DNA of 64,000 nt from Haliclystus octoradiatus (taxonomy: Eukaryota; Cnidaria; Staurozoa; Stauromedusae; Haliclystidae). Position numbers and translations under genes: made by a program. The notes under the pieces are model-generated. The model was not told the origin of the DNA. It saw only the letters and a list, made by a program, of their open reading frames with translations, and made no database searches. Positions 20,940 to 35,059 of the stretch are shown here, one piece after another. The stretch covers positions 10,914,864 through 10,978,863 of the forward strand of contig OU744451.1 in the NCBI GenBank assembly GCA_916610825.1. The letters are read 5' to 3'. How positions within the stretch are numbered: the first letter of the stretch is position 1; each line of letters starts with the position of its first letter.

Positions 20940-21540
20940 TGGCCGGGTATTACTCATTCAGTTATAATTCGAGTTTCTTTTAGGGCTTCTTCCAGACATA
21001 ATTTAAATGTAAATTAATATACGGCTTAAGCAGTCTCTCTGTTGGTACCCCCCAGATTTGCATGGGATTGCTTCTCCCGTGCACTCTTATATAGAGGAAA
21101 ACTTGTATGAGCGGAAAGGAGGCTTTATCTTTTAAACGAGACTAATGGATTGTTAGTAATATGGTCGTGTTTTCTTTGGAAGATCGTATTTAACTGGTTG
21201 GAGATCACGCTACTTATAGCATTGTCCATTGTTATTTTCTATGGTAACGGACGAAGCTACAGTCAAGAATGTTAATATGATGTTTATGTCCCGATTGTGT
21301 TCAGTGAACAAGGGATTTACTTCGCCATAATAGATAATATTTATTATATCGAATAGCAAAGACGACATTGTGCATGTGTCATATACTTGGACATCACATT
21401 TTATTTCGACCAAAAGTGAACAAAATATTATGATAACTTATTCTGAACGGCAGATATGGAATGAATTATACTTAGAAGATTATAAATCCATAAAATCATA
21501 AGGTGTAATATCAAAATAATAATATAGGATTTTCATGATG
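20940..21540. other. No gene recognised
   Basis: Flanking AT-rich sequence and one short minus-strand ORF (21210-21413) without recognisable motifs. Confidence 0.45.
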
Positions 21541-21544
21541 GTAT

Positions 21545-21972
21545 ATGCGATAAAAACACACAATAACTGGCGCAACAGTTTCGATTTAATCTAAAATCAT
21601 CTTCAGGCAATGTGAAAAGAGAGAGTTAAAAAGTTACATGAATATATATATAAAAATCTAATTAATTTGTCTATTGAATTTATCGGAACGGTATTATACT
21701 TTTTAACAATGGCAAACAATAATTACAGGAGAGATATTTTAGCACAAGAACTAATTACGAATATACGATACGAACACGGTAAAATAACAGTTACAATCAA
21801 AAATAGTTTAAAAAACAGCAAAATGATCTTCGTACAACATCTAAAAAATTAGTAAAATATATACGACGACAACATTTATATCTCCAGATGTAATTGATAA
21901 TGATTTGCTACACCTCCCAAGTCAATTGGAAAAGTGTAGCTGGCTATCGCGATTAATAAATGTCTTCGTAAA
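21545..21972 (-). repeat. Penelope/retrozyme-like repeat copy with hammerhead-like motif
   Basis: The minus strand matches most of the ~458-bp unit found in tandem at 50583-51298: TTGCCTGAAGATGATTTTAG, GTTGCGCCA, and further blocks such as ATTATTGTTTGCCATTG and GGGAGGTGT. The end facing 21972 joins unrelated exon-like sequence at the point GTAAACCTTTACGAAGAC. Confidence 0.65.
21569..21607 (-). ncRNA. Hammerhead-ribozyme-like motif
   Basis: The minus strand reads CTGAAGA, then T, then GATTT/AAATC as a possible stem II with loop TAGATT, then GAAA, then CTGTT before GCGCC. The CUGANGA and GAAA boxes of the hammerhead core are present. One extra base between CTGAAGA and the stem departs from the consensus, so activity is uncertain. 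Confidence 0.4.
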
Positions 21973-21974
21973 GG

Positions 21975-22219
21975 TTTACTTGACAGCATTGGTGGATTGG
22001 ACTGGTATTGGAAATGACACGATCAAAAAAGAAGTAAAAACATCATTTATGGCACCACATGGACCATCGAGGTCATTCCACTTCCCTCCACGCGAAGACG
22101 TCATCTTTGTTGAATATTGCAACGTTCTCGAATTGGTAGAACCAACGACCATCACTGGCAGAGTATACCATTTGACGAACGAAGAAATGGAGAATTCGAA
22201 CATCACACTTCAGTCTGTG
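21975..22219 (+). CDS. Exon-like fragment ending at a strong splice donor, function unknown
   Basis: The frame from about 21975 reads GNDTIKKEVKTSF, then HGPSRSFHFPPREDVIFVEY, then VEPTTITGRVYHL and ends at CTGTG/GTAAGT, a consensus 5' splice site at 22220. Composition and lack of stops suggest real coding sequence rather than chance. It directly abuts the hammerhead-like repeat, with which the 107-codon ORF starting at 21905 is fused. The blocks resemble a C-terminal segment seen in transposon-borne proteins of marine invertebrates, but I cannot name the family. No following exon is visible. Confidence 0.4.
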
Positions 22220-22229
22220 GTAAGTTGAA

Positions 22230-22784
22230 TTAATTATCAACTTCTAAGTTCTCTGTCATTCGGAAGGCATCGAATTAGACTTTTAGTAACTCCAAATCTA
22301 TTGGAAGCAATCAGGACTGCTGTAACTTCGTTTCTAACTGTATGTAAAGGGTCCATATTCCATAGTCTTCATATAGGCCGAATAACATTATTGCAGCTAT
22401 CGACATAGGATTTTTTTTTGTACATATTAGAATAGTTTATTTAATTGGCACTATTTATTTATTGTTAGCTAGGACATCGTCATTTATTCAGAGTCCCGTG
22501 AGAGATTAAAATAGACCTATTTACTAGGGATATGATCGTGCATAATAGAATTGATAATAGTAATGAAATAAAGTACTAAAGTATGCAGTTGTGATAGGAT
22601 TTGAAAGGCATCTAATATATGATCCCGCTTTGTAATGCTAATATCATCTTGTTAATTTCATTCCTGCAGATTTCAAGACAAGACAATGGATAAAATCGCC
22701 TGTATTCACACACCAATTCTTTAACACATTTATCTATTAATTGTATTGAAATGAGCAAGCAATACTCAGGCAACATTCATCAAC
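22230..22784. other. No gene recognised
   Basis: AT-rich flank between the exon-like fragment and the satellite array. Confidence 0.45.
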
Positions 22785-25096
22785 AACTGTCTGTAGTCGT
22801 CACTCTTGCAATGTCTAAAATCGTATTTCTATTGAATCAACCATGTATATGAAGGTCAACTGTCTATAGTCGTCACTCTTGCAATGTCTAAAATGGTATT
22901 TTCTATTGAATCAACCATGTATATAAAGGTCAACTGTCTATAGTCATCACTCTTGCAATGTCTAAAATGGTATTTTCTATTGAATCAACCATGTATATAA
23001 AGGTCAACTGTCTATAGTCTTCACTCTTGCAATGTCTAAAATGGTATTTTCTATTGAATCAACCATGTATATGAAGGTCAACTGTCTATAGTCGTCACTC
23101 TTGCAATGTCTAAAATGGTATTTTCTATTGAATCAACCATGTATATGCAGGTCAACTGTCTATAGTCGTCACTCTTGCAATGTCTAAAATGGTATTTTCT
23201 ATTGAATCAACCATGTATATGAAGGTCAACTGTCTATAGTCGTCACTCTTGCAATGTCTAAAATGGTATTTTCTATTGAATCAACCATGTATATGAAGGT
23301 CAACTGTCTATAGTCGTCACTCTTGCAATGTCTAAAATGGTATTTTCTATTGAATCAACCATGTATATGAAGGTCAATTGTCTATAGTCGTCACTCTTGC
23401 AATGTCTAAAATGGTATTTTCTATTGAATCAACCATGTATATGAAGGTCAACTGTCTATAGTCGTCACTCTTGCAATGTCTAAAATGGTATTTTCTATTG
23501 AATCAACCATGTATATGAAGGTCAACTGTCTATAGTCGTCACTCTTGCAACGTCTAAAATGGTATTTTCTATTGAATCAACCATGTATATGAAGGTCAAC
23601 TGTCTATAGTCGTCACTCTTGCAATGTCTAAAATGGTATTTTCTATTGAATCAACCATGTATATGCAGGTCAACTGTCTATAGTCGTCACTCTTGCAATG
23701 TCTAAAATGGTATTTTCTATTGAATCAACCATGTATATGAAGGTCAACTGTCTATAGTCGTCACTCTTGCAATGTCTAAAATGGTATTTTCTATTGAATC
23801 AACCATGTATATGCAGGTCAACTGTCTATAGTCGTCACTCTTGCAATGTCTAAAATGGTATTTTCTATTGAATCAACCATGTATATGAAGGTCAACTGTC
23901 TATAGTCGTCACTCTTGCAATGTCTAAAATGGTATTTTCTATTGAATCGACCATGTATATAAAGGTCAACTGTCTATAGTCGTCACTCTTGCAATGTCTA
24001 AAATGGTATTTTCTATTGAATCGACCATGTATATAAAGGTCAACTGTCTATAGTCGTCACTCTTGCAATGTCTAAAATGGTATTTTCTATTGAATCAACC
24101 ATGTATATGAAGGTCAACTGTCTATAGTCGTCACTCTTGCAATGTCTAAAATGGTATTTTCTATTGAATCAACCATGTATATGCAGGTCAACTGTCTATA
24201 GTCGTCACTCTTGCAATGTCTAAAATGGTATTTTCTATTGAATCAACCATGTATATGAAGGTCAACTGTCTATAGTCGTCACTCTTGCAATGTCTAAAAT
24301 GGTATTTTCTATTGAATCGACCATGTATATAAAGGTCAATTGTCTATAGTCGTCACTCTTGCAATGTCTAAAATGGTATTTTCTATTGAATCAACCATGT
24401 ATATGAAGGTCAACTGTCTATAGTCGTCACTCTTGCAATGTCTAAAATGGTATTTTCTATTGAATCGACCATGTATATGAAGGTCAACTGTCTATAGTCG
24501 TCACTCTTGCAATGTCTAAAATGATATTTTCTATTGAATCGACCATGTATATGAAGGTCAACTGTCTATAGTCGTCACTCTTGCAATGTCTAAAATGGTA
24601 TTTTCTATTGAATCGACCATGTATATAAAGGTCAACTGTCTATAGTCGTCACTCTTGCAATGTCTAAAATGGTATTTTCTATTGAATCAACCATGTATAT
24701 AAAGGTCAACTGTCTATAGTCGTCACTCTTGCAATGTCTAAAATGGTATTTTCTATTGAATCAACCATGTATATAAAGGTCAACTGTCTATGGTCGTCAC
24801 TCTTGCAATGTCTAAAATGGTATTTTCTATTGAATCAACCATGTATATAATGGTCAACTGTGTAGTCGTCACTCTTGCAATGTCTAAAATGGTATTTTCT
24901 ATTGAATCAACTATGTATATAAAGGTCAACTGTCTATAGTCGTCACTCTTGCAATGTCTAAAATGGTATTTTCTATTGAATCAACCATGTATATAAAGGT
25001 CAACTGTCTATAGTCGTCACTCTTGCAATGTCTAAAATGGTATTTTCTATTGAATCAACCATGTATATAAAGATCAACTGTCTATATAGTCGTCAA
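22785..25096. repeat. Satellite array, 74-bp unit, about 31 copies
   Basis: The unit contains TCAACTGTCTATAGTCGTCA, CTCTTGCAATGTCTAAAATG and GTATTTTCTATTGAATC, and repeats every 74 bases. Units are almost identical and differ mainly at three diagnostic places: AATCAACC versus AATCGACC, TATATGAAGG versus TATATGCAGG versus TATATAAAGG, and rare changes such as ATGATATT. The first and last units are slightly diverged (a 73-base first unit, a TATA insertion at the end). Each frame contains stops, so it is not coding. Confidence 0.95.
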
Positions 25097-25109
25097 TTTA
25101 TCTACCTCT

Positions 25110-26090
25110 CATGGCTGGCTGTTATATGCAATCAAGTGTCACTGTATTTATTCACAGTGAATTGAACATAACCTACTGGATTACTATATCAGAGAACATC
25201 TTATTAATTATTAATTCCAGAATTAATATATAAATACTTTACGATTTATCTACTGTGATTTAAACAAAGCTTACTGGTTGCTATATCAGAGGCCGGACAG
25301 CGGACACCTTTTGAATTATTAATTCCAGAATTATTGTATTGAATACTTTATTATTTATATACCGTGATTTAAACATTGTTATTATTTATTTTGATTGGGT
25401 CTGATTTAAATAATCGAGTCAATGATTCGTAGTTATCCTAAATATTATTTTATTGATTTTGATTTACTACTAAGTTCCTATTGATGCACTTTACAATTGT
25501 GTATTACTGAAGAAGATAGATCATCAATAAAAGTATTAAACGTAACTTTGTGTGTTTTAACGACAACGCTTTACATTTCACAGTGTGCTGTAGCTTCCAT
25601 CTACACTTTCGCCTTCTCTCCGTTGTGTTAATTAATCAATTTAATAAAAACCACAAGTCAAAATATATATATATATATCTGTGAGGCCGCTTTCTATTTC
25701 GGGTACTTGCAAAGTTATTAATAAAATCTTTGTTGTAGTTATAAATGTGTTACGTAAGCGACTTGCCACTTGCCAACTGTTGCTGAACGGCGAAGTTAAA
25801 AAATAGCTCCGCTACGCTCGGACTCATGGTGAATAATATAATAATCAAAATAAACCAATCGAAATCAAATTCAATAGAATATCAAATCAATCAAATCATG
25901 CAAAGAAAAATCAAATCAAATCAAATTCAAAAAAGTAAATCAATTCAATCGAATGATATAAATATCAGATCAAATAAAAAAATCAACTTCAATCAAATAA
26001 AATAAATTATAATAATATCCAAATAATATAATAATATAAAGAAAAATATATCCGAATAATAAATCAAAGAAAAAAGAAAAAAAATCTTAG
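25110..26090. other. No gene; two-copy imperfect repeat and low-complexity DNA
   Basis: About 25165-25265 recurs at about 25263-25375 (shared blocks ACTATATCAGAG/GCTATATCAGAG, ATTAATTCCAGAATTA, TACTTTA, GTGATTTAAAC). 25660-25680 is a short (TA)n run. 25850-26080 is A-rich 'AAATCAAATCAAATC'-type low complexity. Confidence 0.6.
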
Positions 26091-26096
26091 GCAGAC

Positions 26097-26165
26097 CGAT
26101 GGGATTGAACCCCGGACCCCGTGCGCCTCATGCAAACGCTTCAGCAGACCATACCAAGATATAAC
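26097..26165 (-). other. tRNA-like sequence, possibly a SINE head or decayed tRNA
   Basis: The minus strand carries GGGGTTCAATCCC, a perfect T-arm/B-box pattern (complement at 26101-26113), preceded by a 5-bp stem with 7-base loop GCGTT-TGCATGA-GGCGC. A proper acceptor stem is missing: the ends GGTCTGC and GGTCTGCC are direct, not inverted, repeats. The base 5' of the would-be anticodon is G rather than T. It is not a functional tRNA as read. Confidence 0.35.
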
Positions 26166-26455
26166 AAATGACGTGATTTTCACTAGTTATAATACAGGTG
26201 TGAGATGTAAATGACATGCGAAATTGTCTCTTCTTAAGGTGATGTCGCAGCAGAATTAAAACATTTTAATAAACCAAATAAAACCATGACGACTGGCTTA
26301 GCAGTTTGATGTAATAAATAACTTCAGAAAACAATACAAACAATAAATATATAATACTGTCTTGTCTAAGCCCCAACCAAATGATGAATTGTCGGTTCAA
26401 AAGTTCTCATGGTCAAAACACAACAACATTTATCTTAGAAGTTGCACCTCAAATA

Positions 26456-26531
26456 TAGCCTGCGCGCAGACCCAAATCTTTTTTTTATGATTAGTAGGGT
26501 CTGCGTAATATCGACAGAAAGCTTGCGCTGG
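26456..26531 (+). repeat. Left TIR of the 4.6-kb transposon
   Basis: 76 bp. It contains an internal inverted pair CGCAGACCC (26465-26473) and GGGTCTGCG (26497-26505), so each end can fold on itself. Differs from the right TIR only around the T-run near 26476-26486. Confidence 0.95.
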
Positions 26532-27393
26532 ACTGAATTAGGGGGAGTGGCAGAAACGTGAGAAATCTATTGTTTGTCTATTGTTCATCAGCCAATCGCT
26601 AGCGAGTTCTCCAAAACTAGAACCACAGCATGATTGGTTGATAAATATAAGTTTTTGACGCATTCCTTTTCAAGTATGCTCAAGCAAGCCGAATAATAAG
26701 TCGTCGTTCTTCTTCGAAAAAATCATCTTTGCTTGTGTTCGTTTCAGTTTTGTACGAGGGAGACCTCAGACTTTTTTATTCAATACAGACTTTTTGCAAT
26801 TATATTTGTAGTGAAATGAACATAGTGTATTGACAAAAACGATTTCTTGTTAATTTGCCTTTCACAGAGGACGGGACATGCATTTTTACATGCAGCATCG
26901 GCCAACAGAGACTTGATTTCAGCATGCTGAAAGTCATTTGGATTGTGTTTGTGTTCGTCGTAAAAGCCAATTTGTCATGGGTAATATCGAAAGAACATAT
27001 CATTTTATTAGATATAGAACGATTTAATCTCTGGATCTTTTTTCGCTGTGCCATGGCAATGGATTACAAAATATTTCTTTACCAAAGACTAATTCTCATC
27101 ATCGTTTTTAATACCGATGTCAATTTTTGAGTTTTTTTATCAAAAACAAATGCATTAAAAACATTGGACAACTTAGATCACTTCATATTGAACAGAAATA
27201 GTATGTTGTATTAAGTTAGTATTGATCATTTGAACGTGGTTATGAATCAACTCATTTTATTTCGTAAATAATAAATGTCAATTGTGATTGCGAAAAGTTT
27301 TATTATTTACGAATATCGAACTTGCAGAAATGCTGTTTGTGACGCCGTCTATAGTTGAACAACGCTGAACAGCAGGACTGCCCTACAAAGGAA

Positions 27394-27573
27394 AAACCTA
27401 GTAACTCGTTTTTTTGACATTTTGATTTTTTTTTTAAATCGAGGTTACTAGGTTTTTCCCTTACTTATGATACCCCCTAGGGTTGCAAATTGTGTCCCAG
27501 TGAGCCAGTATTACAAGGGTCAAACCTAGTAACTTGATAAATTTACCAATTTTCAAAGGATAAACCTAGCAAC
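27394..27573. repeat. Left subterminal repeats, motif AAACCTAGYAAC
   Basis: Copies at 27394-27405 (+), 27444-27455 (inverted), 27522-27533 (+) and 27562-27573 (+, with C in place of T). Most extend to GGAAAAACCTAG. They sit between the left TIR and the gene, where transposase-binding repeats are found in other transposons. Confidence 0.8.
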
Positions 27574-27726
27574 AAGGAGTTGACCAATCAGAGAGGCCGA
27601 TATGTTGACATCCATAATGGCCACCAACTGCGATCACTACAAGATTGTTTTCATTTCGTTTTTTTTCTCATATTGATACTGTACAGTTAGAAGACAGTAC
27701 TGAAGCATTCTAGTATATAAGAAAGT

Positions 27727-30501
<2,775 letters not shown>

Positions 30502-30698
30502 GATATTGTAAATTTTCCTGTACCTGTATGTCTTATTTTTTTATTTTATTTTTAATATTTAAATTGTTATATATAATTATTAATTTATTATTGTTATTAA
30601 TAAATATATAATAATTATTATTATTATATAAATGCATGTTATAAACATAATATGCCAGTTTTAGTCATTGAATTGTATTATTTTGTAAAAAAAAAAAA

Positions 30699-30945
30699 CT
30701 TGCTTGGTTTTTCCGTTGTAATTCAGTTTTGATTTGCGAAAAATGCTATGGATAAACCTAGCAAGTCATATAAAAGACCACACACATTCCAAATCGTAAG
30801 TCTAGTCAATGGTCCATACCAAGATCACATAGTTATACAAATTGAGACTTTAAAAAGTTTGAATCCATCAAAGCAGTCTTAAGGCAGAGCATTTTCACGT
30901 TTTTGTAATTATCTCAAAACTATCAAAATATGAGTTACTAGGTTT
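30699..30945. repeat. Right subterminal repeats, motif AAACCTAGYAAC
   Basis: A degenerate inverted copy CTTGCTTGGTTT at about 30699-30710, a plus copy AAACCTAGCAAG at 30754-30765 and a perfect inverted copy at 30934-30945. Confidence 0.75.
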
Positions 30946-31008
30946 TTCCTTTGGACGACAGAGGAGTTAAAGTGTAATGACGTTCCAGCTACTCCCTCCA
31001 ACTTCCGC

Positions 31009-31084
31009 CCAGCGCAAGCTTTCTGTCGATATTACGCAGACCCTACTAATCATCAAAAAAAGATTTGGGTCTGCGCGCAGGCTA
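31009..31084 (-). repeat. Right TIR of the 4.6-kb transposon
   Basis: Reverse complement of 26456-26531, followed by CCTCAAATA at 31085-31093. Confidence 0.95.
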
Positions 31085-31208
31085 CCTCAAATAGTGATGT
31101 TACAGAAATATTAAAATCTTTCATTAACCATTTCAAATGACGAGAAGAAGAAAACAATCATGTGTTCTACCAATGAAGAGATAATCACGATGTAAACTAA
31201 TCCAGGAG

Positions 31209-31665
31209 TGTTCTGTCCAAAATCCATAGAACATATAATACGACAAAAGACACAAGAAAATACGCATAAACATTTGCCTCACTTTAACGTCTTTATTCGT
31301 TAGTAAGCATTCAAATTATTTCTTACGGTTTTTCTAAACAGAGCAAATATAAATACATGATTAATTAATATTAAATACATATGATTAGATATATTATTAT
31401 AGGAAATACAAATTATTGATAGATTTGATTTACCTTCGTGTAATTATCCGTAATTTATCTTTTATTATCTCATTTCCTTTCTCATATAGACATTGCTTCT
31501 TATCACGAAGACTTACTAAATACTGTCTAAGTCTGATAGTGCTATTTTATCAAATTTCGGCAGATCATATTACCAACACGAACATCTAAACGTAACTATG
31601 ACGACCTTCGTGGATCATAATGTAGCCCCGTTTAAATTAAATTGATGTCATTTTGGCCCGCAACA
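31209..31665 (-). repeat. BEL/Pao 3' LTR
   Basis: 457 bp; differs from the other LTR by a small indel near 'GTCTGATAGTGC' versus 'GTCCGATATGATAATTATGG' and scattered substitutions. Confidence 0.93.
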
Positions 31666-31717
31666 TCCCGGCCCCTAATGAGCATGCGCTCATTTCTTTT
31701 GGCATAGGAGGTGAAAA

Positions 31718-33364
31718 TTACACAGTATTTTCTTCTAGAGAACATAGTTTAGTTATGGGACGCACTAAATTTGAACCATTCGTTCTCACTTCCGCCGATC
31801 GCACACAACCATCTTGCCCCTTGAATGCCTTCACAATTCTCCCCAATCTCCATAAATTTCTTGGTACATGTTCATCAACAAGAACAACAAGATCACCAAT
31901 TTGGAAATTTTGCTTAACATGGTTCCATTTACTTCGTTGTTGAAGCAATGGTAGATATTCTAACACCCATCTCTTCCAAAATTGATCCGCCAAATATTGT
32001 ACTTGGCGCCATCTTCTTCTACCAATTCCATCGATATGGTCAAATAATCCAATTGGAAGCGTGGAACCCTGCCTCTGCATAAGTAAATGATTTGGAGTGA
32101 GAGGTTCTTCGTCATTTGGATCGTCACTTAATGAAGTCAATGGACGACCGTTAATAATTGATTCAACTTCAGCCAAATAGGTAAGTAATGCTTCATCAGT
32201 TAATAAGGCATTGCCAATTATCGCTGTTAAACTTTTTCGTATGCTTTGGATTAGTCGCTCCCACACACCACCGTGGTGACTTGCCAGCGGAGTATTAAAC
32301 CTCCATGTGACTGATTGTTTCCTTAGACATTTAATAATCTTTTCCTGATCCAACTCAGCCAAACTCTTCTTCAACTCTGTGTCTGCTCCAGTGAAATTTG
32401 TACCATTGTCACTGTGCATAACTTCAGGACATCCACGTCTGCCAATAAATCTTCTAAGTGCATTGATAAATGTATCAGTTTCAAGATTGCTAGCTACTTC
32501 AATATGGATAGCTCGCGAGTTAAAACAAGTAAAAATACAACCATAGCGTTTTTCAATCGATCTAGCTCTCTTCACCTTTAATGGTCCAAATTAATCCACC
32601 TCACAGAACGTAAAAGCTGGTTTGAATGAAGTCAACCTTGTAGTTGGCAGATCAGCCATCATCTGTTTTCCCTTGGTCGCTTTTCTTCGCAAGCATACGA
32701 AACAATTCCTCACCAAAGTATTTACTGCACGTTTTCCATTTACAATCCAATATTTCTGCCTTATAGATGACAGAGTATGGTTCTGACCGGTATGACCAAA
32801 ACCAATGTGGTAATAGCGAATAAGTAATTCTGTAATATGATATGATCTTGGTAGAATTATTGGGTGTTTAGCTTCGTAACAAATAGGTGCTCCTTCAATC
32901 CTACCACCAACTCTTAATACTCCTTTCTTGATAATTGGTTTCAATTTCACAATGCTACTCTGCATTTTCACTTCACCAGTTTCCTCGATTGATTTCAATT
33001 CCTCTTTGAAATGCTCCTTCTGTACAATTGTTATTAATCTTCTTTCGGCACATTCTAACTCTGCCACTGACAATTCATCATTTTTCATTCTCTTTTTATC
33101 GAGTGATTCTCCTCTTGATAACAACAGTTTGCATTTTAAATAGTGTTGAAATCGAATCATCCAAGCTGCGCTGATCTTTACCTTTTCCCAAGTAGAGAAA
33201 GAAGAAACAAAACGATTCATTGGTAATTCAGAAGTGATTTGAGAACTTGTTGAAAAACATTCCACTTTTACTTCGCAATTTTCTCCCAGTGATTTTAAAC
33301 AGATTTTGCTTTGTATTGGCCAGGAGGACTCTGATTCTTTCAGAAATCTGGGCCAGACATCCAT
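31718..33364 (-). pseudogene. BEL/Pao integrase
   Basis: It reads from 33364 downward: an H2C2 zinc-binding region (HIGFGHTGQNHTLSSIRQKYW, in two pieces, and NCFVCLRRK), then the catalytic core with VD at 32591-32600, SDNGTNF (~32405) and WERLIQ (~32260), the D-D-E positions of retroviral-type integrases. The C-terminal part (NFQIGDLVVLVDE, PRNLWRLGRI) is the DUF5641-like domain usual in BEL/Pao. A stop codon follows VD at about 32590, inside the first catalytic motif. A frameshift near 33350 separates it from RNase H. The end at 31718 lies 52 bases from the LTR. Confidence 0.88.
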
Positions 33365-35059
33365 CTGTTCTTTTGTACCAACTCTGTCGCCTTCAGACCA
33401 CGCGAAGCATCATCAGCAGGATTCAATTGAGTTGGAACATAGTGCCACTGGTCTGATTGAGTTTTCTCATGAATCTCTGCTACTCTGTTGGCCACATACA
33501 CATTGAATCGTTTTGTTTTGTTATTGATAAACTGAAGAACAGTTGTCGAATCTGTCCAGTAATGAATTTTATCAATTTTCATGTCTAGCTCTGTCTTCAT
33601 AGCCTCCGTTATACGCACTGCAATGACTGCAGCTTGCAGTTCCAGTCGCGGTATGGTTTGCTCCTTCAAAGGAGCCAATCGAGTCTTTCCCAGTAAGAAT
33701 GAAACTGTTACCTTGCCATTCTTTTCAACTGATCTTAGATAGACCACTGCTCCATAGCCTTCACTGGAGGCATCAGAAAAACAATGCAAAGAATGATAAA
33801 TCGATTCATTTTTCCAGGCAAAATATTTCTCGGTATTGCCACGCTATCTAACAATGGTAATTCTTTCAACCATGATTTCCACAGCCTTTCGTACTCTTTT
33901 CCGATTGGTTTGTCCCATCCTTTCCCTTCTCTCCATATATTTTGTAGCAACCGTTTTGCATTGAATACGAATGGATTGACAAACCCTAACGGATCATATA
34001 GAGAGCTAGTGAAAGATAATATGCCTCTTTTTGTAATTGGCTTATCATTATATCTTGTTTTTATGACAAACATGTCTTGCTCCATATCCCATGGCACTCC
34101 CAAAGCCTTTTCTGTAGGAAGGACTTCCATATCCAAATCAACAACACCTTTGGCACGTTCATTTTCAGGCATTGAAGCCAATACTTCATTACTGTTTGAA
34201 GCCCACATTGTCAAACAAAAGCCACCGTTAGCTAATAAGCTTTTCAAATTCGTTGCCATGTTGATTGCTTCTTCAACTGAATTAGTTGCCACGAGGCAAT
34301 CGTCAACATAAAAATTGCGACGCACTACTTGGCAAGTTGCATTGTCAAACTTGTCTTCATTATCATCTGCAGTCTTCCTTAATGCAAATCCAGAACAAGA
34401 TGGAGAACTGGTAGCGCCAAAGACATGGACAAGCATCTTATACTTTTTGGGTTCTTCATTTATGTTTTCTGTAGGCCACCATAAGAACCGAAAGGCGTCA
34501 CTATCTTTTGGTGCTACCTTTACTTGATTGAACATTCCTTCAATATCACTTGCTGTTGCCACAATATCCTTCCGAAATCTTGTCAGCAGTCCAATCAGCG
34601 TATTATTGTGTTCTGGTCCTTGCAGAAGGTTCTCATTCAACGATGTTCCCTTGAACTTGGCGGCGGCATCAAATACCACTCTCACCTTACCTGGCTTTTT
34701 CGCAGAAATGACAGGATGGTGAGGTATATAGCAAATATTGGTTGAATTTGTGTCGCTCTTGATGTCATCATCATTCAGCTGTGAAGCATATCCTTTATTC
34801 AGATAATCATCCATAGCCTTTCTATACATAACCTCGAAACTGTCATCCCTTTCTAGCCGCCTCCTCAGTGAAAACAATCTTTGTTTTGCTAGTGGAAAAT
34901 TGTTTGGCATTTTTACAATGTCATTCTTCCATGGTAATGCGATTTCATAATGATCATTCTTCAGTTTTATTGAATTACTCATTACATTCAGTGCCCTATG
35001 GTCATACAGTGACAAACCTTTCATCGCCATTGTACGTTCTGTATCCACCTTCCAGAATC
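33340..35059 (-). pseudogene. BEL/Pao reverse transcriptase and RNase H
   Basis: From 35059: RFWKVDTERTM, then VRVVFDAAAKFKGTSLNENLL, DIEGMFNQVKV, VFGATSSPSCSGFAL and the catalytic box NFYVDDCLVATNS, followed by the Pao-type region DPLGFVNPFVF. RNase H is in another frame from 33789: CFSDASSEGYGAVVYL, RLELQAAV, HYWTDSTTVLQFI and PADDASRG, with catalytic D, E and D positions present. A frameshift near 33830 separates them. The reading continues the protease frame of 38663-39155 on the other side of the LINE. Confidence 0.9.

Noticed and set aside
21667..21852. ORF beginning MSIEFIGTVLYFLTMANNNYRRD, also seen at 50484-50678
   Set aside because: It lies antisense to the hammerhead-like repeat and breaks down in the third copy, so its repetition is due to the repeat, not to coding.
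22785..25096. Regular 74-bp repeats as a CRISPR array
   Set aside because: The whole unit is repeated with no unique spacers, and the genome is eukaryotic; it is a satellite.
25507..25560. Another hammerhead-like motif (ACTGAAGAAGAT...TTAAACG)
   Set aside because: The GAAA box is missing and no stem II can be drawn with confidence.
26097..26165. Functional tRNA gene
   Set aside because: The B-box is good, but the acceptor ends are direct rather than inverted repeats and the anticodon loop lacks the expected T; kept only as tRNA-like.
33784..34745. Several plus-strand ORFs of 64-175 codons
   Set aside because: They are shadows of the BEL/Pao RT on the opposite strand.
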